A DNA stretch of 64,000 nt, taken from Areca catechu. Its lineage: Eukaryota > Streptophyta > Magnoliopsida > Arecales > Arecaceae. Both the position numbers and the translations under genes were made by a program. Below, one piece after another: positions 45,966 to 56,866 of the stretch; the first letter of the stretch is position 1; the number at the start of each line of letters is the position of its first letter. The notes beneath the pieces were generated by a model. The model was given only the letters and a program-made list of their open reading frames with translations, ran no database searches and was not told the origin of the DNA. Location of the stretch: assembly GCA_021397845.1 (NCBI GenBank), contig CM038052.1, positions 42,554,949-42,618,948 of the forward strand, read 5' to 3'.

Positions 45966-46436
45966 ATGATGTTCAGCACTTCTGAGCTCCGCCGTGCAGC
46001 AAAGAGAAGAGCCATCGATCCGAAAAGGATGCGAAGTCCGGAGTCTCTTGGGTCGGGAGACGATGAAAAGGAGCCTCTCGTGGACCACCTTGAGAAGAAT
46101 GTCCGCCTGTTGGAGGCCCGTCTGAGGGAGGTTTGGGCCCAGGTCACGGTGGTGACCACGTCGGCGGAGGAAGCAAGGAGGGAGGCGGCGGACGCCGTCT
46201 CGAACTTCATAGCTTTTACTGCCTTCAAGGACGAACTCACCGGGGTGGCTCTGGATTCCTTCCACCAGGGGTTCCGGGAATGTCGGAGGAAGGCCACCAA
46301 GTTTTATAACTTGAAGGGCCTGGATAACATTAAGCCCTCCGTTCCCTTTCTCGGGCATGAATTTGATTCTGACTCTGATGAGAGGTCGGATTCTAGTTCG
46401 GACGGGAATCCCGGGGGCCCTTCATCGTCCCTCTAG
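45966..46436 (+). CDS. Antisense gene 2 of Z: intact 156-residue coiled-coil protein
   Basis: An uninterrupted frame on the strand opposite to pol. The N-terminus is basic (RRAAKRRAIDPKRMRSPE), followed by a coiled coil (HLEKNVRLLEARLREVWAQV) and a motif FHQGFRECRRKATKFYNLKG-LDNI. The tail is Asp/Ser-rich (FDSDSDERSDSSSDG). The motif resembles YKGFEECKKKVVQAF in the Tat fragment at 25986-26303 and, more weakly, exon 3 of antisense gene 1. It has its own TATA box. The start is one of two adjacent ATGs (45966, 45969). Function unknown; chromatin or nucleic-acid binding would fit the charged ends, but this is a guess. Confidence 0.65.
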   Translation: MMFSTSELRRAAKRRAIDPKRMRSPESLGSGDDEKEPLVDHLEKNVRLLEARLREVWAQVTVVTTSAEEARREAADAVSNFIAFTAFKDELTGVALDSFHQGFRECRRKATKFYNLKGLDNIKPSVPFLGHEFDSDSDERSDSSSDGNPGGPSSSL

Positions 46437-47120
46437 ATCTCTCCCCGTCGGTACGGGAAAAACCCGGCGGGGAGTTATTGAAAACTTTCCACATCCTTCT
46501 GGTGCTACTCTTTTTTTTTTTTATCTTTCTTTATGAGAGTTTCTTTTTCTTTTCCTTTCTTCTTCCTTTTTTTCTTTTTTGTAAAAAATTGAAAGGAATG
46601 AAAAATCTTTTTGTTACCTCTTTCCATGTATTCTTTGTGATGTGTGTATGATGCTTTATCTGTAATGTAGACTCCGCGGACCATCTTCGGTTTATAGGGA
46701 AGAAGTGAGGTTAGTTAAACCATTCTGAGAATGTCTGTTATCGATAGAAAGGACGACAATGGTCCTTTTAGGAACGTGTTCAGATTTACCGTAGGGTAGG
46801 GTGTTTACACCATCCCTATGCACTTTCTGTCGTGATTAAGGTAGGCTATTCAGGCCCGCCTCGGTGCGTATTCGTATTTACCGTAGGATAGGTTACGAAA
46901 ACCATCCCTGTGCCTTTGATCTTTTGGTGGCCTGGTTAGACCATCCATTGTGCTTGTCGGGCATACCGATAAGGTGAGTGGATCAGACTCTCCTTTGCAC
47001 AGTTGACCGATTTTTCAGATCAGGTCACTCAGGCTGTTGTCGTTCAGTCGATGCAACTAGCCGTTCTAAGTTGAGTAGGGTTGAGTAGCTTTGCACAGGG
47101 ATTTTAGAAACTCATTCATT
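46437..47120. other. Spacer between Z antisense gene 2 and pol end
   Basis: A pyrimidine-rich tract (46505-46580) is followed by two copies of ATTTACCGTAGG(G/A)TAGG... (46785 and 46877). No gene. Confidence 0.5.
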
Positions 47121-48270
47121 AATAGTATTTGCGAAGGTTTTGTACATTCTATGGCTGGGATAGGGTCTTCTCCTCCAGGGTCTTGAGTCGATATGTTCCC
47201 GGTCGAATGATTTCCTTGACTTGATATGGACCTTCCTAGTTGGGGGAGAGTTTACCCTGTTCCGTTGGCCTGGATACTTCTGCTCTTCGCAATACCAAGT
47301 CTCCCGTGCGAAAAGTTTGCTCTTTCACCCTTGAGTTGTAGTACTTGGCGACCTTCTGCTGGTATGCCGCCATCCTTATCTGTGCCTATAACCTGGTGCT
47401 TGATAGCAAGTCCAGATCGATCCTTCTGCGATCAGAATTCTCAGGCTCTTAATAATTGTCAATTCTCAGGGACTATAGGGAGACTTCAACAGGAAGTACG
47501 GCTTCGGTACCATATACCAGGTTGAACAGAGATTCGTCGGTAGCCATTCTCGGGGTAGTTCGCTATGCCTAGAGAACGAAGGTCAGTTCTTCGGCCCAAA
47601 GTCCTTTGGTGGCGTTCAACCTTGTCTTTAGACCAAGGAGGATGGTCCGGTTGGTGACTTCGGCTTCTCCGTTGGACTGTGGATGAGCAATGGATGTCAG
47701 CCGATGCTGGATATGGTACCGAGCACAGAAGTCTTTGAACTTTAGATTGTCAAACTGTCTCCCGTTGTCCGTGATGATGACATGTGAGATGCCGAACTTG
47801 AATATGATGGAATTTTTTACAAAATTTTTCATCTTGACTTCTATGATCTAGGCCAATGGTTCAGCTTCTACCCACTTCGTGAAATAGTCGATGGCCACTA
47901 GGAGAAACTTCCTTTGCCCTGATGCTGATGGGAATGGGCCAAGAATGTCCATCCCCCACTGGGCAAAAGGCCACAGGGCTGCCACTTGAGTCAGATGACT
48001 TGTAGGTTGTCTCTGTACATTGGCATACCTCTGGCATTGATCGCACTTCCGCACGAAATCAGCTGAGTCCTTCTGGATGGAGGGCCAGTAATACCCACGT
48101 CGAATGATCTTGTATGCCAGAGATCTGCCTCCCAAGTGATCACCGCATATGCCCTCGTGGACCTCTCTCAAAGCATAATCTGCATCGGTGGGTCCTAAGC
48201 ATTTTAGCAGTGGCAGGAAGAAAGATCTCTTGTAGAGGGTCCAGTCTAAGATGACGTACTGAGACACCAT
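47121..48270 (-). pseudogene. pol: Element Z integrase
   Basis: Zinc-binding HHCC region (HEGICGDHLGGR; CDQCQRYA, about 48180-48010) and core with WGMDILGPFP (about 47960), TDNGRQFDN (about 47770) and HPQSNGEAEVTNR (about 47690), so the three catalytic acidic residues are present. In-frame stops occur at 47848 and 47569, and more near 47120. The C-terminal part (RLQAQIRMAAYQQKVAKYYN and SRPTEQGKLSP) has no chromodomain, as expected for Tat. Confidence 0.85.
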
Positions 48271-48821
48271 CCAGCGGATCTTCTTGGCCTCTGCCTTATC
48301 TTCCGGTAGTTCTCCCTTATTCAGGAACCTGATGATGGGTCCATCCAGCTTGGCTTAGTGTTGATCTGGTGTACCTTTACAGCCTCTTCAGCTATGCTTG
48401 GAGTTTCAAGATACTCAACAAATGTGCGCCCGAGGGACTCCGGTGCTGTGGTTGCCAGTCGAGACAGTGCATCCGCTCGGGAGTTCTCTGATCGTGGAAC
48501 ATGGATGATCTCAAAATGTTCCAGTTGGGAAGATAAGGCCCGTACCTTCTTCAGGTATTACACCATGGTTGGATCTTTAGTTGCATATTCTTCGTTGACT
48601 TGATTCACAACCAGTTGGGAGTCTGAGAAGGCTCGAAGTTACTGGACTCCTAGATCTTTGGCGATCCGAAGTCCGGCGAGCAGGGCTTCGTATTCGGCCT
48701 GATTATTAGAGGCATGGAAGGAGAAGCGGAGTGCCTACTCAATGGCATGGCCATCAGGTTCAGCCAACATGAGTCCATCCCCACATCCGATAGCATTGGA
48801 AGCTCCATCTACGTGAAGCAC
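48271..48821 (-). pseudogene. pol: Element Z second (archaeal-type) RNase H
   Basis: VDGASNAIGCG, then NNQAEYEALLAGLRIAKDLGV, FSDSQLVVNQVNEEY and ENSRADALSRLATTA. The acidic residues expected of RNase H are in place (D, E, D). Plant Tat elements carry such an extra domain after the usual RNase H. Stops are present at 48820 (where relatives have Arg) and further on. Confidence 0.85.
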
Positions 48822-50434
48822 TCAAATGGACTTCGTCTCATTTGGGGCTTCTTCTTCTACCGAAGATGCTTCGTCTTCGGACTTCCAGGTGCACTCAGCC
48901 AAAAAATCGGAGAGCACTTGGACCTTCATAGCCGCTCGGGATTGAAAGCTAATATCAGATTCACTTAGCTTCACAGCCCACTTGGCTATCCTTCCAGAGG
49001 TGTCCATAGATCGGAGAACGGCCTTGAGAGGTTGATCAGTTAGCACCACGATAGCGTGGGCCTGAAAGTATAGCCGTAGTCGCTTTGCCGCAATCACTAA
49101 AGAGTAGATCAGCTTCTGCATCCTTGTATATTGCATTTCTGCGTCATGCAGGACCTTGCTGATATAGTAGATGAGCTTGTGAGACCCGTCTTCCTCTTTC
49201 CAGACAAGAACTGAACTTACTGCTTCATCTGAAGTAGAGAGGTACAGGTAGAGGACCTCGCCTTCTTGTAGCTTGGAGAGCAATGGCGGGGTCTCCAGAT
49301 ACTTCTTCAATTCCTCAAAGGCAGCACAATAGTCATCGAACCATTCAAAGTCCTTTGATTGCCAGAGTACCTTGAAGAACGGAAGGCATTTCTCGGCTGA
49401 CCGAGAGATAAATCTGCTTAGGAAGGCAATCCTCCCTATCAACTGCTGGACTTCCTTTTTGTAGGGGGGATGTTTCATATCTTTCAAGACTTGAATCTTC
49501 TCAGGATTCGCCTCAATCCCTTGTTTGGTAACAAGGAACCCAAGAATTTGCCCGAAGTGACCCCAAAGGCACACTTTGCCGGGTTTAGCTTCATATGGTA
49601 GCACCGGAGAGCGCTGAATGATTCCTCCAAGTCGTGGATGTGATCTCTCCGGTGGAGAATTTTGACGATTATGTCGTCAACATAGGCCTCCATATTTCTT
49701 CCTAGTTGCTTTTCGAGCACCTTGTTGATCAGCCTCTGAAATGTCACGCCGGCGTTCTTGAGGCTGAACGGCATCATCTTGTAGCAGTAGAGACCTTTAT
49801 CAGTGATGAAAGCTATCTTCTCCTCATCTTGTGGATCCATTCTAATTTGATTGTAGCCGGAGAAGGCGTCCATGAAACTCAGCAACTGGTGGCCGGCGGT
49901 AGCATCGACCAGCTGATCAATCTTTGGGAGAGGAAAGCTATCTTTTGGGCAAGCCTTGTTGAGATCTATATAGTCGATGCAGATCCTCAACTTGCCACTA
50001 GCTTTCTTCACCATCACCACATTGGCCAACCACTCGGGGTAGTGGGCCCCTCGGATGAACCCTGCTTTGAGGAGCTTGCCAACCTCTTCGTCCACAGCTT
50101 ACTGTCTTTCGGGGGCGAAACTCCTCTTCTTCTGCCGCACTGGCTTGTACCTAGGGATTACTTCCAACCGATGAGTAATTACTTCGGTAGGAATCCCTGG
50201 CATATCCGAAGCCGACCAGGCGAAGACATCGGCGTTGCCCCTGAGGAAATGGATCAACTTCGTTCTGGTTTCCTCATCTAGTGTGCTCCCGATCTGCACA
50301 ACTTTGGAGGGATCTTCCTCTATCAAAGGTACTGGGATGGTCCTCTCCATGAGCTCACCAGGATTTGTAGTTGCATCCCTCGGATCCAGCTGATTCGGAG
50401 TCATCGAATCCTTGAAATGCCTGTCTTCAATCAT
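48822..50434 (-). pseudogene. pol: Element Z reverse transcriptase and first RNase H
   Basis: The linker (LRGNADVFAWSASDMPGIP) leads to RT with AYVDDIIVK (about 49670), MDAFSGYNQIRMDPQDEEK and LRICIDYIDLNKACPKDSFP. An in-frame stop lies at 50099 and a frameshift near 49565. The RNase H part is open from 49604 to 48822 (LSTSDEAVSSVLVWKEEDG, VLTDQPLKAVLRSMDTSGR). YVDD is intact, so the element probably died recently. Confidence 0.88.
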
Positions 50435-50821
50435 CAGACACTACCGTGCCGTCCTCTAGTTTCCTCTAACTTCTCTAACACTGTTCCTGGTGGGGAAGCG
50501 TACCAAGAGGTAGTGAGAGGAGATCATGGTCTAGAACTTGTTCAAGGCAGGCCGCCCCAGAATAATATTGTATGCTGAGGGGATCCGGACTACCATGAAG
50601 TTGATCGGTAGTGTCTTTTATCGAGGTTTGGAGCTAAGGGTTACAAGCAACACTATTTTCCCTTCGGCAAAAACTTGGTTACCCCCAAAACTAGAGAGCG
50701 GTATGGGGGATCTTTGCAGTTGATGTCTAGGCAAACATATTTTAAAGAATGCATCGTACATCAAGACATCAGTCGAACTTCCATTATCAACAAGGATCCA
50801 CTGTACATCATAATTGGCCAC
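50435..50821 (-). pseudogene. pol: Element Z aspartic protease
   Basis: ILVDNGSSTDVLMYDAF (50800-50750) carries a D-x-G variant, DNGSS, typical of Tat proteases. IPSAYNIILGRPALNKF follows after a stop or shift near 50618. Confidence 0.8.
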
Positions 50822-52297
50822 TATGGCCGAAATTACAAGAGGATCATCATGTGGGAGCCGAACTCCCGCAAGGTCATCGTCGGAGAAGAGGATAGAGTTG
50901 TTGTCTTTAAGTCACTTTGGGGCTTCGTCCTCATCCCTTCTCTAGTTGGTGGGTCGATGTATCATCCTTACACCTCCGTTGGTGGGCCTTTGATTTGGCA
51001 ATTCAGCCTCTTCGGAAGGTGGCTGGAAAACAGTTGTTTCCGACTGGGGTCCTTGGCGACCGATGTACCGCCCCAAGTACCCCCTCTTGATGAGATCCTC
51101 AACTGCATCCTTCAGTTGGATGCACTCTTCTGTGTTGTGGCCGTGGTCCCGGTGGAATTGGTAGTATTTATTCCTGTTCCTGATGGAAGAGGAGGCCTTC
51201 ATGGGATGGGGCCATTAGAGATAGTTTTCTTTTTCTATCTCCATGAGGATCTTCTCTCGAGGGAGGTTGAGAGGGGTGTAAGAGTCAAATCTTCCCCCCA
51301 ATGCCCTGGGCCTAGGAGGACTTCTTCGGTTGTCTGTATATTTGCCTACGTTGTTATTGGAAGTTTAGGGACCTTGTCCCATATTATTCTTCTTTTATGA
51401 AAGGGGTTTCCCTTCAATCAGCCATCGATTCGCCGCCTGCTCTTCAGCATCGACGTATTTCTGAACCCTTGACAGGAGCTCAGCATAGCTTTTAGGAAAC
51501 TTCTTATCCAGGGAAAAAGTAAGCCTGGAGGTACGAAGCCCCTTCTTCAGTACTGACATGGCCACGTGCTCGTTGAGATCTGGGATCTCAAGCATGGCCG
51601 CATTAAACTTGGAGATATAATCTCGCAAGCTTTCTCCTTCGTTCTGGTGAAGGAGGAACAGTGTGTATGTATTCCGAGGAGTCTTGCGGCAGGTCCTGAA
51701 ATGCAAGACAAACAATTTCTCTAACTTGGAAAAGGAATCGATGGTACTTGGGCGCAGGCTCGAGTACCAAATCCGAGCGGACTTCTTCAAGGTAGCCGGG
51801 AATGCCAAGCAGTACGTCGCGTCCGAAGCTCCTTGGATCATCATATGGGCCTTAAAACTGTCCAAATGATCGAGGGGGTCGGAGATGCCGTCGTAGGGTT
51901 CCATCTGGGGAACCCTGAAGTGCCGAGAAATGACCTCGACCATGATGCGGTCGGTGTAGGGTGGGCGGAGGTCACCCACAATCAAGTCGTCGGGATCCTT
52001 CAGATCCCGCATTCTCTATTCTCGCGCCTTTGCCATCTCTGATTCGATGGCTCTGAATCTCCCGTCATAATCGGGAGTCTACTTCGGCGCTCTCTCCACA
52101 GAAGTGGAGTCTCCGGAGGAGGGTGAGGGAGTTTTCCTAGGCCTTTTCCCTTTGTATGGGGAATTGGCGGATCTAGGTAATCTCAAAGTTTGACCTTTAG
52201 GAGAGGGCCGAGAACGGGGGGGGGATGCATAGAATCCTCCCGTGGGGCTCTCTTTCTTCGGGATCGAGAGCTATGTCGAGAGCTATGCATAGACCAC
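50822..52297 (-). pseudogene. gag: Element Z gag (5' end lost)
   Basis: Capsid part 52012-51395 (DPLDHLDSFKAHMMIQGASD; ARIWYSSLRPSTIDSFSKLE; FRTCRKTPRNTYTLFLLHQN), then after a stop the C-terminal YQFHRDHGHNTEECIQLKDA segment (about 51160-51100) usual in Tat gag; its first Cys is replaced by Tyr. Upstream (52013-52297) an Arg/Ser-rich N-terminus is out of frame, and a run of nine G (52216-52224) may be involved. Cut off at 52297. Confidence 0.85.
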
Positions 52298-54325
52298 CTT
52301 CCTCAATAATTCTCCAACCTGCTTTTGCAGTTCTTCATGCTCAGATGGATTCATCCTGTAATGGGGCAAGTTGGGCAAAGTTGCTCCTGGGATTAGATCT
52401 ATGGCATGCTGGATATCCCTAAGAGGTGGAAGGTGGTCTGGCAAATCCTCGGGAAAGACATCCTCAAATTCTTTTAACACAGGTTTAACTTCTTGAGGAG
52501 GCTCTGAGGGTTCCGAAGTTCTAAGCTCCTTAGCAGTCAACATCCAGATGGGTGAACCACTATGAATTTCTTGTTCTAGATCCTTAGCACTGATTAGGTT
52601 CACTCCAGTTTTCATCTCCTTAACCTTACCAGCTCCTTTAGTTACCTTGTCCTTAGGGGGAACGGAATGGATCGTAATCTTCTTCCCATTGAAACTAAAG
52701 ACACAGGTATTGGATTTTCCTAAGAGGGTGGCATCATGATCATACAACCAAGGTCTTCCGAGAATTATACTGCTCACCCCCATGGGTAAGACATCGCACC
52801 AAATCTTTTCGTGATAAGATTGCATTTGGATTTGGACTTGACATCTAGACTGGATGGGTATGGAGGTAGAATCTACCCAAGAAACCTTATAGGGGTTGGG
52901 ATGGGGAACTGGGATTAAGCCTAACATCTTGACAGTGCTAGTAGAGATGGCATTTACACAGCTCCCACTATCTATGATGATCTTACATACCTTATCCCCT
53001 AATTTAAGAAAAGTCTGTAGGATGTTAGTCCTATGCCAATCCTCTTGAACTAGATTCTGGGATAGGATGCATCTTACAACTCCTAATTGGTCAGATTCAT
53101 TGGGTTCCTCCTCTCCTTCATACTCCTCAACCAAATTCATTTCGGCCTCATAAACTTCTTCTTCAAATTCCTCACTGGGCTCGGAATTATCATTCTCTCC
53201 CTCTTCTATGTAAAGGGATCTCCGTGGGCACTGGCTAGCAACATGACCTACCTTATGACACTTGAAACAGGCTATGGCAGTACACTGACTAGAAATGTGA
53301 CCTGGTTTCTGACACTTAAAACAGGTGATATTTGAACTAGGGGTTCTCTGGGTGTCAGGTGCCTTACCTTTGTCCATGGGCCTAGGGGTAGAAGTACCCT
53401 GAAAAGGTTTACTAGGGATAACTTGACTAGGTCCATTCCTTGGGATTGGGGCACTAACCCTAGAAGGTATAGGTCCTCTCTGAAATTTCTCAGTGTTCAG
53501 TGCAATCTGGTAGGCTTGGTCTAGATCAGTAACCTCTCTCAGAAATAGTTCTCTCTTGATATCTTCCCTCAGTCCAGCCCTAAATCTAGACAAAGTGACT
53601 TCGTGGGCTTCACTCACATCACATCTCATTAGGTATTCATCAAAAGTAGTTATGTAGTCTGAGACAGATCGGTTTCCTTGTTTCAGGTTTTGCCATTGGT
53701 CTAACAGGTTTTGCTGGTATGAAATGGGTAGGTATTTATCTCTCAGTTTTTCTTTCATACCCTGCCAAGTGGTTATGGGCTCAACATTCCGTCTCCTAGT
53801 GGTTAGCTCAATGTTCCCCCAGTATAACCTAGCTTGACGCACTAATTTCATCTTGGCAAACTTGTATTTCCTCTCCTCAGACATAGCATACCACTCAAAG
53901 TATTGATCCATCTCACCCTCCCAATCAGAATACACCTTAGGGTTCAGACTACCATCAAAAGTGGATGCATCTAATTTGATGTTCCTGATGAACCTATCAT
54001 CTCTATCTTCAGGCTCTGGGTCAGGCCTCCTATGATTAGGTTCGGGATCTCTATATAAAGGCCTTCTAGGCTCTTGATGTGGGTGAGGTTGAGGCACATT
54101 AAAATCGGGGTCAGGAGTCCAATTCCGATGTCTAGGTTCTTCAAGTACTTGGACTCGGTCCCTAAGTTGGGTAAGATCCTCATGAATTTGTGCGCTAAAC
54201 TGGGCCACAGTGTTTGTCATATCCTGATTCATTTTAGCCATACTTTCAGTAAGAGTTCTGATCATGGCCTCTAAATCAGGTTGGGTTTGACCAGGTTGAT
54301 ATGGCACTCCGTTTCTGGTAGACAT
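52283..54325 (-). pseudogene. gag-pol: Chromovirus X gag-protease fragment, truncated before RT
   Basis: Residues 1-676 match gag-protease of Y with one amino-acid change (EAE for EAG near residue 395). It then ends in a few foreign codons at 52283 because of the fusion to Z. Contains the capsid region, two CCHC knuckles (CFKCQKPGHISSQC, CFKCHKVGHVASQC), the acidic linker and protease DSG. RT and everything after are gone. It could still be translated as a gag-protease protein if its LTR is active. Confidence 0.9.
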
Positions 54326-54728
54326 GATGATTCAAGCAAGCACACAAAATGAGACTAGACTAAATCGACTACTGGATCACTAGACCTAGAGTCCAAACTA
54401 GATGCCCAATCAGAGTGGCAAGCTAGCCTGTAGTAACTCAGGACTCAGCCAGGAAGGTGTAAGGGGAGTGTTAGGTCCCTGATCGCCAATCCTAGACACC
54501 AATCAGTGATTGGCCAGGTAGGCGGACCAGCACACAAGCCCTTCGGGACGTAGTCCCTGAACCACCGTTCTAGACACTGAGTGCTAAGCACACACAGAAT
54601 AACTCAGCAAACTGACTCAACACTAGCCTAGACCCGACCAATTGGTGTCCCTAGCCCACTATGGCAAATTAGGTCTAACTGATTTTAAATTAGGTCTAGG
54701 TTCGAATGATTGGATGGTGGTTTTGGGC

Positions 54729-54757
54729 TAAGGAGAGGTAATCAACTCCTCCCCTTA
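54729..54757 (-). promoter_or_regulatory. Conserved leader hairpin, X
   Basis: Same stem as in Y (62010-62038): TAAGGGGAGG with CCTCTCCTTA. Confidence 0.6.
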
Positions 54758-55216
54758 TCTTAGATGCTCAATTGCCCTTAAGTAAATTATGAGATGATTA
54801 CTCCAAAAAAGAATTGAATTGCAGAACATAAAAAATAGAGTTGCTGTATTTTAATTCTCAGACTTTTTACCGAAACCAATAAATCGCAGAAAAATTATGG
54901 AAAATAGGTTCAATTATACTGGTTTCAACGAAGTAAAAATCATGCAATTCGAAGTTTTATGCAGGGAGAAATAATTCAGACAACGGGGCAATTACGGGCT
55001 GCAACTAGATTGTCTTCCCCGTTTATAATCCCTGCTACGAAGTTATAACCCAATGGATCCCCTACACGCCCTAGGAACACCCCGTGGAATGGGAGGAGGA
55101 GGCTTGCGCCTCGCTTAGTTCCTAGGACCGGACGTCCTGGGGAGTCTACTTCGAGCAGACAAAATAAAAAGAGAACAATCAAAACAAGAAAGCAAGCAAA
55201 TCAGAAACCCTAGACT

Positions 55217-55230
55217 GGGCTCTGATACCA
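55217..55230 (-). other. X primer binding site
   Basis: TGGTATCAGAGCCC, four bases from the LTR end; initiator-Met type. Confidence 0.88.
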
Positions 55231-55234
55231 AAAA

Positions 55235-56866
55235 TGATGCAGAACAAATAAAGGGATGCGATGCGGAAGTAAATTAAGATTAACTAATTTTTTTGTTGTT
55301 TTTATAGGTTTGTAGAAGTTGGCTTCAAATCAAAGAAAAGTTAACCTAACATTGAAAGATACTAATATGATAATTGAAAGCACAATTTTAAGGAAACTAA
55401 ATTATCAGAGTAGTTTAGAAGCAACGGATCGCTGGGGGTTGAGAAACTCCCAGACCTAGGGTTTCACTCCGAGCTTTCAACAAAACAGAAATAAAGAGAA
55501 GGGAAGGTTTATCTAACCAGACAATGATCTTCACAGATTTTGGTGGAAGAACTCTCCCGAGCAGAGTGTTGGATCCTCGGAGTCGGATATCTTCGTAATG
55601 GATCCTCCAATACTGGTCCTTTGGCGGGTTGGCTTCTCCTGAACTCAAGATCTGGAAGAGAAGAAAAATAATTGATGGAATCAGAGAGCCAAGGAAAAGA
55701 TTTACCAGGTTGATGAACTTGAAGATCGAAATTGCTGAAAACTGGATTCTCCTGGATGCTGATGTGATTTTCCTTGGAACTTGCTCTGGATCTGAAGTAG
55801 CCGGACTGGATCTGGATGAAGGTGGGTGGCCTGGACTTGTAGAGAGAGAGAGGCCATGGGAGATGGATGGATCTAGGGTTTGGTGGATGGAAAATAATGA
55901 AAGGTGGCTAGGGTTTTGGAATTTCAAGTGGCTAACCTAGGGTTTTGGATAAAGATGGAGATCTCTCACCTCCTCAAGGCTCCAATGGAACCCGGATTAC
56001 CCCCTCACGGAGCTCAACACTTAGAATAGTGCGGAAGAAGAGAAACCTAGGTTGCTCAACACAAGAGAATAGCAAAAATAATTTTTCTTCATTGATTTTC
56101 TAAAGTTACAAAGAGAGGTCTATTATATAGACCTAAAATTTTCTCCTAGCTTGTACAAATTCCCATGTGGGACTAAACTCTTCCAACCCCTAGATTAGGT
56201 AGAAAATCCTCTCCCTTGGCCGACCAAGAGTCCAAAAAAAATTGGGACGGCCATAAAGGAATTGTTTTGGAACTTTTATGGCACCTCCTTTGGAGTTGGA
56301 TTTGGATTTGGAGTCCTCTTCTTCTTATGGTATTTCTTCTTTTCTTCCACTCCAAGTTAAGCTCTTTGATTTTGATTTGAACTTCAATTAGGAGTAAGTT
56401 GGATGTCCTTCTTTGATTTCTTCTCCAAGAGAAGTTTTCTTCCTTCTTTGCTTAGGTAAATTAGGCAGGTGTGGGCGCCTCCTTTAATTTAGCCTCCAAT
56501 TTGATTTTTTCTTCTTTGGATGTGGGGACCATGACACTGGGATGCCTCTATGGCGCCTCCTGGACTCTGGCGTGTGCTCGGAGTGTGGCTGGGCGTGTGG
56601 CTTGGAGTGTGGCCTCCACTTGCTTGAACCTTGAGTTGATTGGAAGAGAAATGTGGCACCATTTTGGACCAAATTGAAACCACATTGGGACTTGCACCGA
56701 GTCAACATGACTCAACAAAATTTAAATGGTGACTCAAGAAATAAATAAAATAAATAAACTGGTTGACCAGGTCAACCTTTATTACAAACCCTAATTTCTC
56801 GGGCAATGTCAATCAGAGATCCAAATGGAGCTCTGAAGTCTTCTTCTGAGTCTGGTGCCCGCACCA
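55235..56866 (-). repeat. Shared LTR (5' LTR of X, 3' LTR of Y)
   Basis: 1632 bp; on the minus strand TGGTGCGGGCACC to TTCTGCATCA. Flanked by the Y polypurine tract on one side and the X primer site on the other. The TATA-like CTATATAATAG is at 56120-56130. Related to the LTRs of A, but without the primer-site duplication. Confidence 0.95.
56120..56130 (-). promoter_or_regulatory. TATA box of the X/Y LTR
   Basis: CTATATAATAG on the minus strand, repeated at 63402-63412 in the Y 5' LTR. Confidence 0.55.

Larger units (their letters stand above)
41769..52297 (-). mobile_element. Element Z: Tat-lineage Ty3/gypsy, truncated at its 5' end
   Basis: On the minus strand: gag, protease, RT-RNase H, a second RNase H, and integrase without chromodomain. 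Two antisense genes, a polypurine tract and the 3' LTR follow. The second RNase H and the antisense genes are hallmarks of the Tat lineage (Grande, RIRE2 and Retand relatives). The 5' LTR, primer site and start of gag are missing; at 52297 it is fused to chromovirus X. Coding parts carry several stops and shifts. Confidence 0.9.

Noticed and set aside
45710..46300. Minus-strand frame of 196 codons
   Set aside because: Shadow of antisense gene 2; it has no domain and crosses that gene's promoter.
55415..55940. Frames of 170 and 103 codons in the LTR, repeated at 62696-63221
   Set aside because: They lie across LTR sequence and overlap each other on opposite strands; A LTRs do not keep them intact. 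Probably chance.
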